Positions 28,910 through 38,565 of a stretch of DNA of 64,000 bases are shown here, in pieces. The notes below the pieces were generated by a model. The model was not told the origin of the DNA. It worked only from the letters and a program-made list of their open reading frames with translations, and made no database searches. The position numbers and the translations under genes were made by a program. Position 1 is the first letter of the stretch, and each line of letters begins with the position of its first letter. Source of the DNA: Pseudomonas sp. Irchel s3h14 (GTDB taxonomy: Bacteria > Pseudomonadota > Gammaproteobacteria > Pseudomonadales > Pseudomonadaceae); contig NZ_FYDJ01000004.1 of NCBI RefSeq assembly GCF_900187425.1, forward strand, positions 248,001-312,000, given 5' to 3'.

Positions 28910-30103
28910 ATGACAATTTCCAACGATCCCATTGTTATCGTTAGCGCCGTCCGCACCCCGATGGGCGGTTTCCAGGGCGAATTGAAAAGCCTGACCGCGC
29001 CGCAACTCGGTGCTGCGGCGATTCGCGCCGCCGTCGAACGCGCCGGTGTGGCGCCAGACTCGGTTGAAGAAGTGCTGTTCGGTTGCGTCCTGTCCGCCGG
29101 CCTCGGCCAGGCGCCGGCGCGCCAAGCCGCATTGGGCGCCGGGCTGGATAAATCGACCCGCTGCACCACCCTGAACAAAATGTGCGGTTCGGGCATGGAA
29201 GCGGCCATTCTGGCCCACGACATGCTGGTGGCCGGCAGTGCCGATGTGGTTGTCGCCGGCGGCATGGAAAGCATGTCCAACGCGCCGTATCTGCAGGACC
29301 GCGCCCGCAGCGGTTACCGCATGGGTCACGGTCGCGTACTCGACCATATGTTCCTCGACGGCCTGGAAGACGCCTACGACAAGGGCCGCTTGATGGGCAC
29401 CTACGCCGAGGATTGTGCCGAAACCAACGGTTTCACCCGTGAAGCTCAGGACGCCTTTGCCATCGCCTCGACCACCCGCGCGCAGCAGGCGATCAAGGAC
29501 GGCAGCTTCAAAGACGAGATCGTGCCGCTCACCGTGACCGTCGGTAAAGAACAGGTGCTGATCAGCAACGACGAACAGCCACCGAAAGCCAAACTGGACA
29601 AGATCGCCTCCTTGAAACCGGCGTTCCGCGAAGGCGGCACGGTGACGGCGGCGAACTCCAGCTCGATCTCCGATGGCGCCGCGGCACTGGTGTTGATGCG
29701 CCGTTCCGAAGCTGAAAAGCGCGGCCTGAAACCGCTGGCAGTGATTCACGGCCACGCCGCGTTTGCCGACACCCCGGGCCTGTTCCCGGTGGCACCGGTG
29801 GGCGCGATCGAGAAGCTGATGAAGAAAACCGGCTGGTCTCTGGACGAAGTCGATCTGGTCGAAGTCAACGAAGCCTTCGCCGTGGTCAGTCTGGTGACGA
29901 TGACCAAGCTGGAAATCCCCCACGAGAAGATCAACGTTCACGGCGGCGCTTGCGCCCTCGGCCACCCGATCGGTGCGTCTGGCGCGCGGATCCTCGTGAC
30001 CTTGCTTTCGGCCCTGCGCCAGAAAGGCCTGAAACGCGGCGTTGCAGCGATCTGCATCGGCGGCGGCGAAGCTACGGCCATGGCCGTTGAATGCCTGTAT
30101 TAA
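28910..30103 (+). CDS. fadAx: Acetyl-CoA C-acyltransferase (thiolase)
   Basis: A 397-residue thiolase. The nucleophilic Cys is in LNKMCGSGMEA (near residue 90), the active-site His is in GHPIGASGARI, and the second Cys is in ICIGGGEA near the C-terminus. It would split 2-methylacetoacetyl-CoA or 3-ketoacyl-CoA with CoA. A very strong ribosome site, AAGGAGG, is 7 bases before the ATG. A REP doublet separates it from the next gene, so downstream expression may be reduced. Confidence 0.93.
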   Translation: MTISNDPIVIVSAVRTPMGGFQGELKSLTAPQLGAAAIRAAVERAGVAPDSVEEVLFGCVLSAGLGQAPARQAALGAGLDKSTRCTTLNKMCGSGMEAAILAHDMLVAGSADVVVAGGMESMSNAPYLQDRARSGYRMGHGRVLDHMFLDGLEDAYDKGRLMGTYAEDCAETNGFTREAQDAFAIASTTRAQQAIKDGSFKDEIVPLTVTVGKEQVLISNDEQPPKAKLDKIASLKPAFREGGTVTAANSSSISDGAAALVLMRRSEAEKRGLKPLAVIHGHAAFADTPGLFPVAPVGAIEKLMKKTGWSLDEVDLVEVNEAFAVVSLVTMTKLEIPHEKINVHGGACALGHPIGASGARILVTLLSALRQKGLKRGVAAICIGGGEATAMAVECLY

Positions 30104-30120
30104 GGGCTGACGCAAATCCC

Positions 30121-30210
30121 TGTGGGAGCGGGCTTGCTCGCGAAGAGGCCGTGTCAGTCGACATCAAGGTTGAATGACACACCGCTTTCGCGAGCAAGCC
30201 CGCTCCCACA
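30121..30210. repeat. Type A REP doublet inside the fad-type operon
   Basis: An inverted pair of TGTGGGAGCGGGCTTGCTCG cores between the thiolase and acyl-CoA dehydrogenase genes, both on the plus strand. Such a structure could stabilise the upstream mRNA or partly end transcription. Confidence 0.92.
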
Positions 30211-30267
30211 GGTCCAGCATTTCAACCAGGCATTTTGTGCGAAAGGCTCAATTTTTAAGGATTTGGC

Positions 30268-31395
30268 ATGATTCCCAATGACGAACAACTTCAGATCAGC
30301 GAAGCGGCCCGGCAGTTTGCCCAGGAACGGCTGAAACCGTTCGCCGCCGAGTGGGACCGCGAGCATCGCTTCCCCAGGGAGGCCATCGGCGAGATGGCGG
30401 AGCTGGGCTTCTTCGGCATGTTGGTGCCGGAAGAGTGGGGCGGTTGCGACACCGGTTACCTGGCCTACGCCATGGCCCTGGAAGAAATCGCGGCCGGCGA
30501 CGGCGCCTGCTCGACCATCATGAGCGTGCACAACTCGGTGGGTTGCGTACCGATCCTCAAGTACGGCAACGATGACCAGAAAGAACGCTTCCTCAAACCG
30601 TTGGCCAGCGGCTCGATGCTGGGGGCTTTTGCCCTCACCGAACCGCAGGCCGGCTCCGACGCCAGCGGCCTGAAAACCCGTGCCCGTCTGGAAGGCGATC
30701 ACTACGTGTTGAACGGCTGCAAACAGTTCATCACATCCGGGCAGAACGCCGGGGTGGTGATCGTGTTCGCCGTGACCGACCCAAGTGCCGGCAAGCGTGG
30801 CATCACGGCGCTGATCGTGCCGACCGATTCGCCAGGCTACAAAGTTGCACGGGTCGAAGACAAGCTCGGCCAGCACGCGTCCGACACCTGCCAGATCCTG
30901 TTCGAAGACGTGAAGGTGCCAGTCGCCAACCGCTTGGGCGAGGAGGGCGAAGGCTACCGAATCGCCCTGGCCAACCTCGAAGGCGGCCGTGTCGGCATCG
31001 CTTCGCAATCGGTGGGCATGGCCCGCGCTGCGTTCGAAGCAGCCCGCGACTATGCCCGCGAGCGAGAAAGCTTTGGCAAACCGATCATCGAGCATCAAGC
31101 GGTAGCGTTCCGTTTGGCGGATATGGCAACCCAAATCGCCGTCGCCCGGCAGATGGTGCATTACGCGGCGGCGCTGCGTGACAGCGGTAAACCAGCCTTG
31201 GTCGAAGCGTCCATGGCCAAGCTGTTCGCCTCTGAAATGGCTGAGAAGGTGTGCTCCGCAGCCTTGCAAACCCTCGGCGGTTACGGTTACTTGAACGATT
31301 TTCCGCTGGAGCGGATCTACCGCGACGTGCGGGTCTGCCAGATCTACGAAGGCACCAGCGATATTCAGCGCATGGTTATTTCGCGCAATCTTTGA
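30268..31395 (+). CDS. Short/branched-chain acyl-CoA dehydrogenase
   Basis: A 375-residue FAD enzyme that introduces the alpha-beta double bond into acyl-CoA. Signatures are [15 protein letters not shown] (flavin site), [23 protein letters not shown] C-terminal motif and [11 protein letters not shown] with the catalytic Glu. AAGGA is 6 bases before the ATG. The adjacent SDR and thiolase types suggest 2-methylbutyryl- or butyryl-CoA as substrate; chain specificity cannot be read directly. It resembles the convergent dehydrogenase at 32.2-33.4 kb. Confidence 0.92.
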   Translation: MIPNDEQLQISEAARQFAQERLKPFAAEWDREHRFPREAIGEMAELGFFGMLVPEEWGGCDTGYLAYAMALEEIAAGDGACSTIMSVHNSVGCVPILKYGNDDQKERFLKPLASGSMLGAFALTEPQAGSDASGLKTRARLEGDHYVLNGCKQFITSGQNAGVVIVFAVTDPSAGKRGITALIVPTDSPGYKVARVEDKLGQHASDTCQILFEDVKVPVANRLGEEGEGYRIALANLEGGRVGIASQSVGMARAAFEAARDYARERESFGKPIIEHQAVAFRLADMATQIAVARQMVHYAAALRDSGKPALVEASMAKLFASEMAEKVCSAALQTLGGYGYLNDFPLERIYRDVRVCQIYEGTSDIQRMVISRNL

Positions 31396-31409
31396 GAAGG
31401 AAGCTACTT

Positions 31410-32183
31410 GTGAACTACGAAACGATTTTGTTGGAAACCCATGGTCGCGTTGGCCTGATTACCCTGAACCGTCCGCAAGCGCTGAATGCGTTGAACGCGC
31501 AAATTGTCAGCGAGCTGAACCACGCCCTCGATGGCCTGGAAGCCGATTCGAACATCGGTTGCATCGTGCTGACGGGCTCGAAAAAAGCCTTCGCGGCCGG
31601 CGCCGACATCAAGGAAATGGCCGAGCTGACCTATCCGCAGATCTACCTTGACGACCTGTTCAGCGACAGCGATCGCGTGGCTAACCGCCGCAAGCCGATC
31701 ATTGCCGCCGTCAACGGTTTCGCCTTGGGCGGTGGTTGTGAGCTGGCGCTGATGTGCGACTTCATCCTGGCCGGCGACAATGCCAAGTTCGGTCAGCCGG
31801 AAATCAACCTCGGCGTACTGCCGGGCATGGGCGGCACTCAGCGCCTGACCCGCGCCGTGGGCAAGGCCAAGGCCATGGAGATGTGCCTCAGCGGCCGTTT
31901 GATCGATGCGGTGGAAGCGGAGCGTTGCGGGATTGTGGCGCGGATTGTTCCGGCCGATGAGTTGCTGGAAGAAGCGTTGAAAGTCGCGGCGCTGATTGCC
32001 AAGAAGTCGTTGCCTATTGCAATGATGATCAAGGAAAGCGTCAATCGCGCGTTTGAAGTGAGCCTGTCGGAAGGTGTGCGCTTTGAGCGTCGGGTGTTCC
32101 ATGCGGCGTTTGCGACGCAGGATCAGAAGGAAGGGATGGCGGCGTTTATTGCCAAGCGTGAAGCGGAGTTCGTCGGTAAGTAA
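31410..32183 (+). CDS. fadB1x: Enoyl-CoA hydratase (FadB1x-like)
   Basis: A 257-residue crotonase with both catalytic Glu residues in place: [14 protein letters not shown] and [19 protein letters not shown]. The oxyanion-hole segment is [10 protein letters not shown]. It hydrates trans-2-enoyl-CoA. I chose the GTG at 31410 because GAAGGA lies 8 bases upstream; the ORF extends further only in another part of the preceding dehydrogenase gene. It is the last gene of the plus-strand cluster. Confidence 0.92.
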   Translation: MNYETILLETHGRVGLITLNRPQALNALNAQIVSELNHALDGLEADSNIGCIVLTGSKKAFAAGADIKEMAELTYPQIYLDDLFSDSDRVANRRKPIIAAVNGFALGGGCELALMCDFILAGDNAKFGQPEINLGVLPGMGGTQRLTRAVGKAKAMEMCLSGRLIDAVEAERCGIVARIVPADELLEEALKVAALIAKKSLPIAMMIKESVNRAFEVSLSEGVRFERRVFHAAFATQDQKEGMAAFIAKREAEFVGK

Positions 32184-32196
32184 CCCCCCACACACT

Positions 32197-32227
32197 GATC
32201 GTTCCCACGCTCTGCGTGGGAACGATC
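32197..32227. repeat. Solo half of a type C repeat (perfect 31-base palindromic hairpin)
   Basis: Only the outer arms of the type C element, joined directly, lie between the convergent hydratase and acyl-CoA dehydrogenase genes. It probably serves as a bidirectional stem-loop. Confidence 0.88.
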
Positions 32228-32244
32228 ATGTCTGCGGCGACTCT

Positions 32245-33396
32245 CTAGACCAGGTAGTGCTTCAGCTCCCGGGCAATCACCATCCGCTGTATCTCGCTCG
32301 ACCCTTCATAAATCTGCGTAATCCGCGCATCCCGGTAGTAACGCTCCACCGGGTAATCCTCCAGATACCCATACCCGCCATGAATCTGCATCGCCGATGA
32401 ACACACTTTCTCGGCCATCTCGGATGCAAACAGCTTCGCCTGTGAAGCCTCCGACAGACACGGCTTGCCGGCACTGCGCAACCGCGCGGCATGCAGGATC
32501 AACAGTCGTGCAGCATTCAACCGGGTGTGCATGTCGGCCAGCATGTTGGCGATGCTCTGGTGCTCGATGATCGGCTTGTTGAACTGCACCCGATCCCGCG
32601 AGTAGGCCAGCGCCGCTTCAAACGCCGCGCGGGCAATGCCCAGCGCCTGCGCGGCGATGCCGATGCGGCCGCCTTCGAGGTTCGACAGGGCAATCGCCAG
32701 TCCTTTGCCGCGTTCACCCAACAGGTTGGCCTCGGGAATCGTGCAGTTGCTCAGGGTCACCGCGCAGGTATCGGACGCGCGAATACCCATCTTGTGTTCG
32801 GAGCGATCAACGATGAAACCCGCGGTATCGGTCGGCACCAGGAACGCCGAGATGCCGCGCTTGCCCAAGTCCGGATCGGTCACCGCGAACACAATGGCCA
32901 GTTTCGCCCGTTTGCCGTTGCTGACGAATTGCTTGGCGCCGTTGATCACCCACTGGCCGTCGCGCAGTTCGGCGCGGGTGCGCAGGTTGTGGGCTTCGGA
33001 ACCGGCCTGGGGTTCGGTCAGGCAGAAGCAGCCGATGGCCTGACCGCTGGCGAGATCCGGCAGCCAGGTCTGTTTCTGTTCTTCAGTTCCGTAGTTGAGG
33101 ACCGGACCGCAACCTACGGAGTTGTGAATGCTCATTAGCGCGCCAGTGGCGCCGTCGCCGGCCGAAATTTCTTCCACGGCCAAGGCGTAGGCGACGTAGT
33201 CGACATAGGTGCCGCCCCATTCCTCGGGCACCACCATGCCCAGCAGACCCAGTTCGCCCATCTTCGCCACCAGACCGTCATCGATCCAGCCGGCCTTTTC
33301 CCAGGCTTGTGCGTGGGGCGCGATTTCGCCGCGGGCAAAGTCCCGGGCCATGTCGCGGATCATGACTTGCTCTTCGCTCAATTCGATATCGTGCAT
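32245..33396 (-). CDS. Acyl-CoA dehydrogenase, probably isobutyryl-CoA dehydrogenase
   Basis: A 383-residue FAD enzyme with [33 protein letters not shown] and [11 protein letters not shown] with the catalytic Glu. It follows the 3-hydroxyisobutyryl-CoA hydrolase gene by 3 bases. That pairing points to valine breakdown, in which isobutyryl-CoA is oxidised to methacrylyl-CoA and the hydrolase later frees 3-hydroxyisobutyrate. GGGAG is about 8 bases before the ATG. The substrate is inferred from the neighbour. Confidence 0.92.
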   Translation of the reverse strand: MHDIELSEEQVMIRDMARDFARGEIAPHAQAWEKAGWIDDGLVAKMGELGLLGMVVPEEWGGTYVDYVAYALAVEEISAGDGATGALMSIHNSVGCGPVLNYGTEEQKQTWLPDLASGQAIGCFCLTEPQAGSEAHNLRTRAELRDGQWVINGAKQFVSNGKRAKLAIVFAVTDPDLGKRGISAFLVPTDTAGFIVDRSEHKMGIRASDTCAVTLSNCTIPEANLLGERGKGLAIALSNLEGGRIGIAAQALGIARAAFEAALAYSRDRVQFNKPIIEHQSIANMLADMHTRLNAARLLILHAARLRSAGKPCLSEASQAKLFASEMAEKVCSSAMQIHGGYGYLEDYPVERYYRDARITQIYEGSSEIQRMVIARELKHYLV

Positions 33397-33399
33397 GGC

Positions 33400-34506
33400 T
33401 CAGCTCCCGCTTTGGTCAAAACCCGTGAAGAAACTCGCGACGTGCTCGGCGTCCAGCGCCTGCAAGGTCGGCGGGTTCCAGCGCGGTTTCTTGTCTTTGT
33501 CGATCAGCAAGGCGCGCACGCCTTCGATCAGGTCGCCACGCTCGAACCATTGCCGGTCCAGGTGCAGCTCAAGGGCGAAGCAGTCTTCCAGACTCAAGTG
33601 CCGACCACGACGAAGCATTTCCAGGGTCACACCCATGGCCAGCGGTGAACGGCTTTCCAGCAGGTCGGCGGTGGTCGTGGCCCACTCGTGGCTGTCGGCG
33701 ACCGTTACTTCACGCAGTTGCTCAACAATACTCGGCACATCGGGCAGGGCGAAGAAGTGATCGATGGCCGGGCGCAACGCGCTCAATGGCGCGTCGGGCA
33801 GCTGTTGCACGGCGAGTTTCGTCAGCAGACCTTGAAGGTCCTTCAACGGTGTTTCGTGCCATTCGAGTTGATCGAGTTGCTCGTCCAGGGTGCCCAGCCT
33901 GTCGCTTTCCAGGTACCAGTCGGCCAGGCCGCAATAGAGCGCATCGGCTGCACGGATCTGCACGCCGCTGACACCGAGGTAAATCCCCAGTTCACCGGGA
34001 ACGCGCGGCAGGAAATGGCTGCCACCGACATCCGGGAAATAACCGATCGCCACTTCCGGCATCGCCAGACGGCTTTTCTCGGTGACCACCCGCAGGTCGG
34101 CGCCTTGAACCAGGCCCATACCGCCGCCCAGGACAAAGCCGTCCATCAAGGCGAGCACCGGTTTGCGGTAGTGGTGAATCGCGAGGTCGAGGGCGTATTC
34201 CTCGACGAAGAAATCTTCGTGAAGCGTGTCGCCGTTTTTGAAGCTGTCATACAGCGAGCGAATATCGCCGCCGGCACAGAACGCCTTCTCGCCAGCACCG
34301 CGCAACACCACTGCGTGTACATGCGGGTCCAGTGCCCAGGCGTCGAGCTGACGCTGCAGGTTGCGCACCATGTCCAGGGTGATGGCGTTAAGGCCGGCGG
34401 GGCGATTGAGGGTCAGGTGACCGATGTGATTGCGAACCTCGGCCAGCACTTCGTTTTGCGTGGCATCCATGGACGAAGTCCCCGGAGAAGAAACCTGAGC
34501 AGTCAT
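33400..34506 (-). CDS. 3-hydroxyisobutyryl-CoA hydrolase (HIBCH-type crotonase)
   Basis: A 368-residue crotonase-superfamily hydrolase, longer than simple hydratases, as is usual for HIBCH. Diagnostic segments are FCAGGDIRSLYDS (oxyanion hole), MDGFVLGGGMGL, PEVAIGYFPDVGGSHFLPR with the catalytic Glu and Asp, and a C-terminal RALLIDKDKKPRW motif. I chose the ATG at 34506 because GGGAG is 6 bases upstream; a GTG one codon earlier is less well placed. It is the first gene of the two-gene minus-strand operon. Confidence 0.92.
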   Translation of the reverse strand: MTAQVSSPGTSSMDATQNEVLAEVRNHIGHLTLNRPAGLNAITLDMVRNLQRQLDAWALDPHVHAVVLRGAGEKAFCAGGDIRSLYDSFKNGDTLHEDFFVEEYALDLAIHHYRKPVLALMDGFVLGGGMGLVQGADLRVVTEKSRLAMPEVAIGYFPDVGGSHFLPRVPGELGIYLGVSGVQIRAADALYCGLADWYLESDRLGTLDEQLDQLEWHETPLKDLQGLLTKLAVQQLPDAPLSALRPAIDHFFALPDVPSIVEQLREVTVADSHEWATTTADLLESRSPLAMGVTLEMLRRGRHLSLEDCFALELHLDRQWFERGDLIEGVRALLIDKDKKPRWNPPTLQALDAEHVASFFTGFDQSGS

Positions 34507-34943
34507 CACTAACTCCCTGCTTTTATTGTTCTTTATAGAGAAGCTCGCGCGCGAGCGATGCTGGATCGTATCAGTGCAAATTTGTGATGTACAACCGGCA
34601 TATGTGCAGGGTTTGTTTGCGTTTTTGCCTTAAAGCAGCTCCAGCGGATAGCCGACGACAGAATCGGCTGTGAAAGCCCCTCGTTCAGCGCAGTTGAGCT
34701 GTCTGGACGGGGACTTTCGACACCTGCATCGGCCTGGTAATTGGCATTCTGACGGTCCATTTCAAGCGCTTGCGACGATGCGCCTGGAACGGACTGCACT
34801 CCGACGACTGGCTCGGGCCGGTCGAAAACAACAACAAATACGGCTGCGGTAAATACCGCATCGACTCTCTGCCCCTGTCAAAAAGTGTGGTTAGGCGCAG
34901 GCGCCAGACCGCGATAAATCCAAATAATCCGGGACTCAAGAAG
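34507..34943. promoter_or_regulatory. Divergent intergenic region with two palindromes
   Basis: A 437-base gap between divergent operons. It contains GCTCGCGCGCGAGC, a perfect 14-base palindrome (34543-34556) 36 bases before the hydrolase ATG, and TGCGGTA-AA-TACCGCA (34845-34860) 83 bases before the ABC binding-protein ATG. Each may be an operator for its neighbour. No small gene in the remainder convinces me. Confidence 0.45.
34845..34860. promoter_or_regulatory. 16-base perfect inverted repeat upstream of ABC importer operon
   Basis: TGCGGTAAATACCGCA has perfect 7-base arms around AA. Its position upstream of the amino-acid importer suggests an operator, possibly for the Lrp-type regulator at 38.1 kb; that link is a guess. 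Confidence 0.4.
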
Positions 34944-35726
34944 ATGATCAACATCAAATGGCTGACTTTGCCGGCAATCGCGTTGCTGTGCTGCACCACC
35001 GGCGCCAGTGCCAAGGAATGGAAAGAGCTGCGATTCGGCGTCAACCCGAGCTACCCGCCTTTTGAGTCCACCACCGCCGACGGCGGCGTGCAGGGCTTTG
35101 GCGTGGATTTGGGCAACGCGATCTGCGCCGAATTGAAGTTGAAATGCGTGTGGGTCAGCAATGACTTCGACGGGCTGATTCCGGCGCTCAAGGCGGGCAA
35201 GTTCGATGCCATCGAATCGTCGATGACGGTGACCGATGCGCGCAAAAAACAGATCGACTTCACCGATCGCCTGTATGCCGGGCCGACCGCCATCGTCACT
35301 CGCAAGGATTCCGGGCTGTTGCCCACCGCCGAGTCGCTGCAGGGCAAGACCATCGGTTACATGCAGGGCACGATTCAGGAAACCTACGCCAAGGCCAAAC
35401 TGGCACCCGGCGGCGTGAAACTGCGGGCCTATCAGAATCAGGATCAGGTCTACGCCGACCTGGTATTTGGCCGTCTCGACGCCTCGATCCAGGACAAGAT
35501 GCAGGCGCAAATGAGCTTTTTGACTTCACCTCAAGGCGCTGATTTCAAGAACAGTGAAGGCATCAGCGACCCGTTGGTCCCATCCGACATCGCCATCGGC
35601 GTGCGCAAGGACAACGAAGAACTCAAAGGCATGCTCAATGCCGCCATCAAGGCCCTGCATGACAAGGGTATCTACGCGCAGATCCAGCAGAAACACTTCG
35701 GCGATCTGGACCTCTACAACTACTGA
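34944..35726 (+). CDS. Periplasmic binding protein of a basic amino-acid ABC importer (AotJ/ArgT type)
   Basis: A 260-residue solute-binding protein (SBP_bac_3 family). A signal peptide is clear (INIKWLTLPAIALLCC ... ASA). The mature part begins with ELRFGVNPSYPPFES and has MTVTDARKKQIDFTD and PSDIAIGVRKDN, typical of Lys/Arg/Orn/His binders. I chose the ATG at 34944, which starts the signal peptide. It leads an operon of two permeases, an ATPase and an Lrp-type regulator, followed by citrulline and arginine enzymes. Citrulline, arginine or ornithine are the likely ligands. Confidence 0.88.
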   Translation: MINIKWLTLPAIALLCCTTGASAKEWKELRFGVNPSYPPFESTTADGGVQGFGVDLGNAICAELKLKCVWVSNDFDGLIPALKAGKFDAIESSMTVTDARKKQIDFTDRLYAGPTAIVTRKDSGLLPTAESLQGKTIGYMQGTIQETYAKAKLAPGGVKLRAYQNQDQVYADLVFGRLDASIQDKMQAQMSFLTSPQGADFKNSEGISDPLVPSDIAIGVRKDNEELKGMLNAAIKALHDKGIYAQIQQKHFGDLDLYNY

Positions 35727-35802
35727 TCCTCGCGCCCCGAAGGCTGCGTCCTGGTAACAGGCGCAGCGCTTGCGCGCGGGCGCCTCAAGACAGGTGACTG
35801 AC

Positions 35803-36528
35803 GTGAACTCCTTCCTGAATCTGATCGGGGTCGATCTCTCGGCCCTGCAAGGCTATGGCCCTTTGTTGCTGCACGGCACCTGGGTCACGCTGAAATTGTC
35901 AGCGCTCTCGCTGCTGGTGAGCATGGCGCTGGGCCTGCTCGGCGCGGCGGCGAAACTGTCGCCGCTGAAGCTGTTGAACCTGCCGGCGACCTTCTACACG
36001 ACGCTGATTCGCGGTGTGCCGGACCTGGTGCTGATGCTGCTGATTTTCTACAGCCTGCAAGGCTGGCTGAGCAGCCTGACCGAGGCCATGGACTGGCCCT
36101 ACATGGAAATCGACCCGTTCGTGGCCGGCGTCATCACCCTCGGTTTTATCTACGGCGCGTATTTCACCGAGACCTTTCGCGGGGCGATTCTGAGTGTGCC
36201 GCGCGGCCAACAGGAAGCCGCCGCGTGCTTTGGTCTGAACCGCTGGCAGCGATTTCGCTTTGTGGTGTTCCCGCAAATGATGCGTTTCGCCTTGCCGAGC
36301 CTGGGCAATAACTGGTTGGTACTGCTCAAGGCCACGGCGCTGGTGTCGATTATCGGTTTGTCGGACCTGGTCAAGGTTGCGCAGGAAGCCGGCAAAAGCA
36401 CCTTCAACATGCTCGATTTCCTGCTGCTGGCAGCGGCGCTTTATTTGCTGATCACCAGCGCTTCCAACTACGTTTTGCGCGTGCTGGAACGGCGCTATAA
36501 CCAGGGTGTGCGGGGGATGGCACGATGA
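35803..36528 (+). CDS. Amino-acid ABC importer permease (HisQ/AotQ type)
   Basis: A 241-residue inner-membrane subunit with five hydrophobic segments. The permease loop pattern is EAAACFGLNRWQRFRFVVFPQM. I chose the GTG at 35803 because AGGTGA lies 6 bases upstream; an in-frame GTG 3 codons earlier is possible. Its stop overlaps the next permease start in an ATGA, so the two subunits are probably translated in step and pair as a heterodimer. Confidence 0.88.
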   Translation: MNSFLNLIGVDLSALQGYGPLLLHGTWVTLKLSALSLLVSMALGLLGAAAKLSPLKLLNLPATFYTTLIRGVPDLVLMLLIFYSLQGWLSSLTEAMDWPYMEIDPFVAGVITLGFIYGAYFTETFRGAILSVPRGQQEAAACFGLNRWQRFRFVVFPQMMRFALPSLGNNWLVLLKATALVSIIGLSDLVKVAQEAGKSTFNMLDFLLLAAALYLLITSASNYVLRVLERRYNQGVRGMAR

Positions 36529-37235
36529 TCGAGTTGATTGCCGAATACTGGAAACCCTTTCTGTTCAGCGATGGCTACAGCCTCACCGGGTTGGCGATGA
36601 CCTTGTGGCTGCTGGTGGCGAGCATTGTGATGGGGTTCTTCCTGTCGTTGCCGTTGGCGATCATGCGCACCTCGCGCTGGGGCCTGCTGCGTTGGCCGGT
36701 TCAGCTGTTCACCTATGTGTTTCGCGGTACGCCGCTGTATATCCAGTTGCTGATTTGCTACAGCGGGATCTACGGCATCGCCGTGGTGCGCTCGCAACCG
36801 CTGCTTGAAGCATTTTTCCGCGATGCGATGAATTGCACCTTGCTCGCGTTCACGCTCAACACTTGCGCCTACACCGTGGAAATCTTCGCCGGGGCGATTC
36901 GCAGCATTCCCTACGGTGAAATAGAGGCCGCCCATGCGTATGGCTTGAGTGGTTGGCGCCTGTACCTGCGGCTGATTCTGCCTTCGGCATTGCGCCGGGC
37001 ACTGCCGTATTACAGCAACGAAGTGATCCTGATGTTGCACGCGACTTCAGTGGCGTTCACCGCCACCATTCCGGACATCCTCAAAGTCGCTCGGGACGCC
37101 AATGCCGCGACCTTCATGACTTTCCAGGCTTTCGGCATTGCCGGCCTGCTGTACCTCGCGCTGTCGTTCGGCCTGGTCGGCGCCTTCCGGTTGGCGGAGA
37201 AGCGCTGGCTGAGTTTTCTCGGTCCGACTCACTGA
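36525..37235 (+). CDS. Amino-acid ABC importer permease (HisM/AotM type)
   Basis: A 236-residue membrane subunit with about five hydrophobic segments, YVFRGTPLYIQLLICYSGIY and the coupling-loop motif EAAHAYGLSGWRLYLRLILP. It is the partner of the preceding permease, sharing a four-base start/stop overlap. Confidence 0.9.
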   Translation: MIELIAEYWKPFLFSDGYSLTGLAMTLWLLVASIVMGFFLSLPLAIMRTSRWGLLRWPVQLFTYVFRGTPLYIQLLICYSGIYGIAVVRSQPLLEAFFRDAMNCTLLAFTLNTCAYTVEIFAGAIRSIPYGEIEAAHAYGLSGWRLYLRLILPSALRRALPYYSNEVILMLHATSVAFTATIPDILKVARDANAATFMTFQAFGIAGLLYLALSFGLVGAFRLAEKRWLSFLGPTH

Positions 37236-37291
37236 ATCCCATTTTCTATCCAGAGCGGTGCCGCCAGGCGCGCCGCTCCAGGAGTGCTGAC

Positions 37292-38053
37292 ATGTACAAA
37301 CTCACGGTTGAAAATCTGTATAAACGTTTTGGTGACAACGAAGTGCTCAAGGGCGTCTCGTTGAATGCACGGGCAGGCGATGTGGTCAGCATGATCGGCG
37401 CCAGCGGTTCGGGTAAAAGCACGATGCTGCGCTGCATCAATTTTCTGGAGCGCGCGGACGAAGGCGCCATTGAACTGGACGGCGAGCGCGTCATCACGCG
37501 CCCAGGTGCCGGTGGCATGCGCGTCGCTCATCCGGCGCAATTGCAGCGTTTGCGCACGCGCCTGGCGATGGTGTTCCAGCATTTCAATTTGTGGAGCCAT
37601 CTGACGGTGCTGGAGAACATCGTGCTCGCGCCGTGTCGGGTACTGGGGATCAGCCGCAAGGCCGCCGAAGAAAGTGCGCGGGCCTATCTGGACAAGGTCG
37701 GTCTGCCGCAACGAGTGGCCGATCAATACCCGGCGTTTCTGTCCGGAGGGCAGCAACAACGGGTGGCAATCGCGCGTGCCCTGGCAGTAGAGCCGGAGAT
37801 TCTGTTGTTCGACGAGCCGACTTCGGCACTCGATCCGGAATTGGTGGGTGAGGTATTGAAGGTAATTCAGGCACTGGCCGAAGAAGGCCGTACCATGTTG
37901 ATGGTGACCCACGAAATGGGGTTTGCCCGGCAGGTTTCCAGCCAGGTGTTGTTCTTGCATCAGGGCAAGGTCGAGGAGCAGGGTGACGCTACGATCCTCG
38001 ACCAGCCAAAAAGTGAACGTTTGCAGCAATTTCTATCGGGTCGTTTGAAGTGA
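37292..38053 (+). CDS. Amino-acid ABC importer ATPase (HisP/AotP type)
   Basis: A 253-residue ATPase. Walker A is GASGSGKST (about 37-45), the Q-loop is MVFQHFNLWSH, the signature is [16 protein letters not shown], Walker B is [12 protein letters not shown], and the switch His is in MVTHEMGFA. I chose the ATG at 37292 with GGAG 7 bases upstream, not the much longer ORF that runs back into the permease gene. It energises the binding protein/permease set just upstream. Confidence 0.93.
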   Translation: MYKLTVENLYKRFGDNEVLKGVSLNARAGDVVSMIGASGSGKSTMLRCINFLERADEGAIELDGERVITRPGAGGMRVAHPAQLQRLRTRLAMVFQHFNLWSHLTVLENIVLAPCRVLGISRKAAEESARAYLDKVGLPQRVADQYPAFLSGGQQQRVAIARALAVEPEILLFDEPTSALDPELVGEVLKVIQALAEEGRTMLMVTHEMGFARQVSSQVLFLHQGKVEEQGDATILDQPKSERLQQFLSGRLK

Positions 38054-38065
38054 GGCAAGACGTAC

Positions 38066-38545
38066 ATGGCGGATATCCGCGATCTGTCGATCGTGCTTGA
38101 TCGTATCGATCAGGCAATCATCGAAGTGCTGCGCCACGAAGGGCGCATCACTTATCAAAAGCTTTCCGAGCGTGTGCACCTCACGCCCAGGCCGTGCCTG
38201 GAACGGGTGCGCAAACTCGAACAGCTCGGGGTCATTCGTGGGTATGGCGCGATTCTCGATGAAAAGAAACTGACGCCAGGCTTGTCGTTGCTGGTGCTGG
38301 TTGCGTTGTCGAACCAGAGTGGGCGGGCGGCGCAAAAGGCGTTCGAAGCCAAGGTCCGCGCCTGCCCGCAGGTGCTGGAATGTCAGTTGATCAGCGGTGC
38401 GTTCGACTACAGCTTGCGCATGCGTTGCCGGGACATGGAGCATTATCGGGTGCTGACCGAAGTCTGGTTCGATGATCCGGATTTGCACATCGACAAGTTG
38501 GTCAGCCATCCGGAATTGGCGATGGTCAAGACCACGATGGAATAG
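38066..38545 (+). CDS. Lrp/AsnC family transcriptional regulator
   Basis: A 159-residue regulator with an N-terminal helix-turn-helix (LRHEGRITYQKLSERVHLT, then RPCLERVRKLEQLGVIRGYGA) and a C-terminal RAM amino-acid-sensing domain (from about residue 70). It starts 12 bases after the ATPase gene and is probably the last gene of the importer operon. It is the natural candidate to control importer, ctlX and the astA-like gene in response to an amino acid. Confidence 0.92.
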   Translation: MADIRDLSIVLDRIDQAIIEVLRHEGRITYQKLSERVHLTPRPCLERVRKLEQLGVIRGYGAILDEKKLTPGLSLLVLVALSNQSGRAAQKAFEAKVRACPQVLECQLISGAFDYSLRMRCRDMEHYRVLTEVWFDDPDLHIDKLVSHPELAMVKTTME

Positions 38546-38565
38546 GCTTCGAACGCTGTACAACC

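Noticed and set aside
28055..30115. A 686-codon open frame antisense to the SDR and thiolase genes
   Set aside because: The sense-strand proteins have complete catalytic motifs; the antisense product resembles no family and reflects high-GC codon bias.
34533..34799. An 88-codon minus-strand frame in the gap before the ABC importer
   Set aside because: No ribosome site, no recognisable domain, and it runs over the palindrome near the start of the hydrolase operon.
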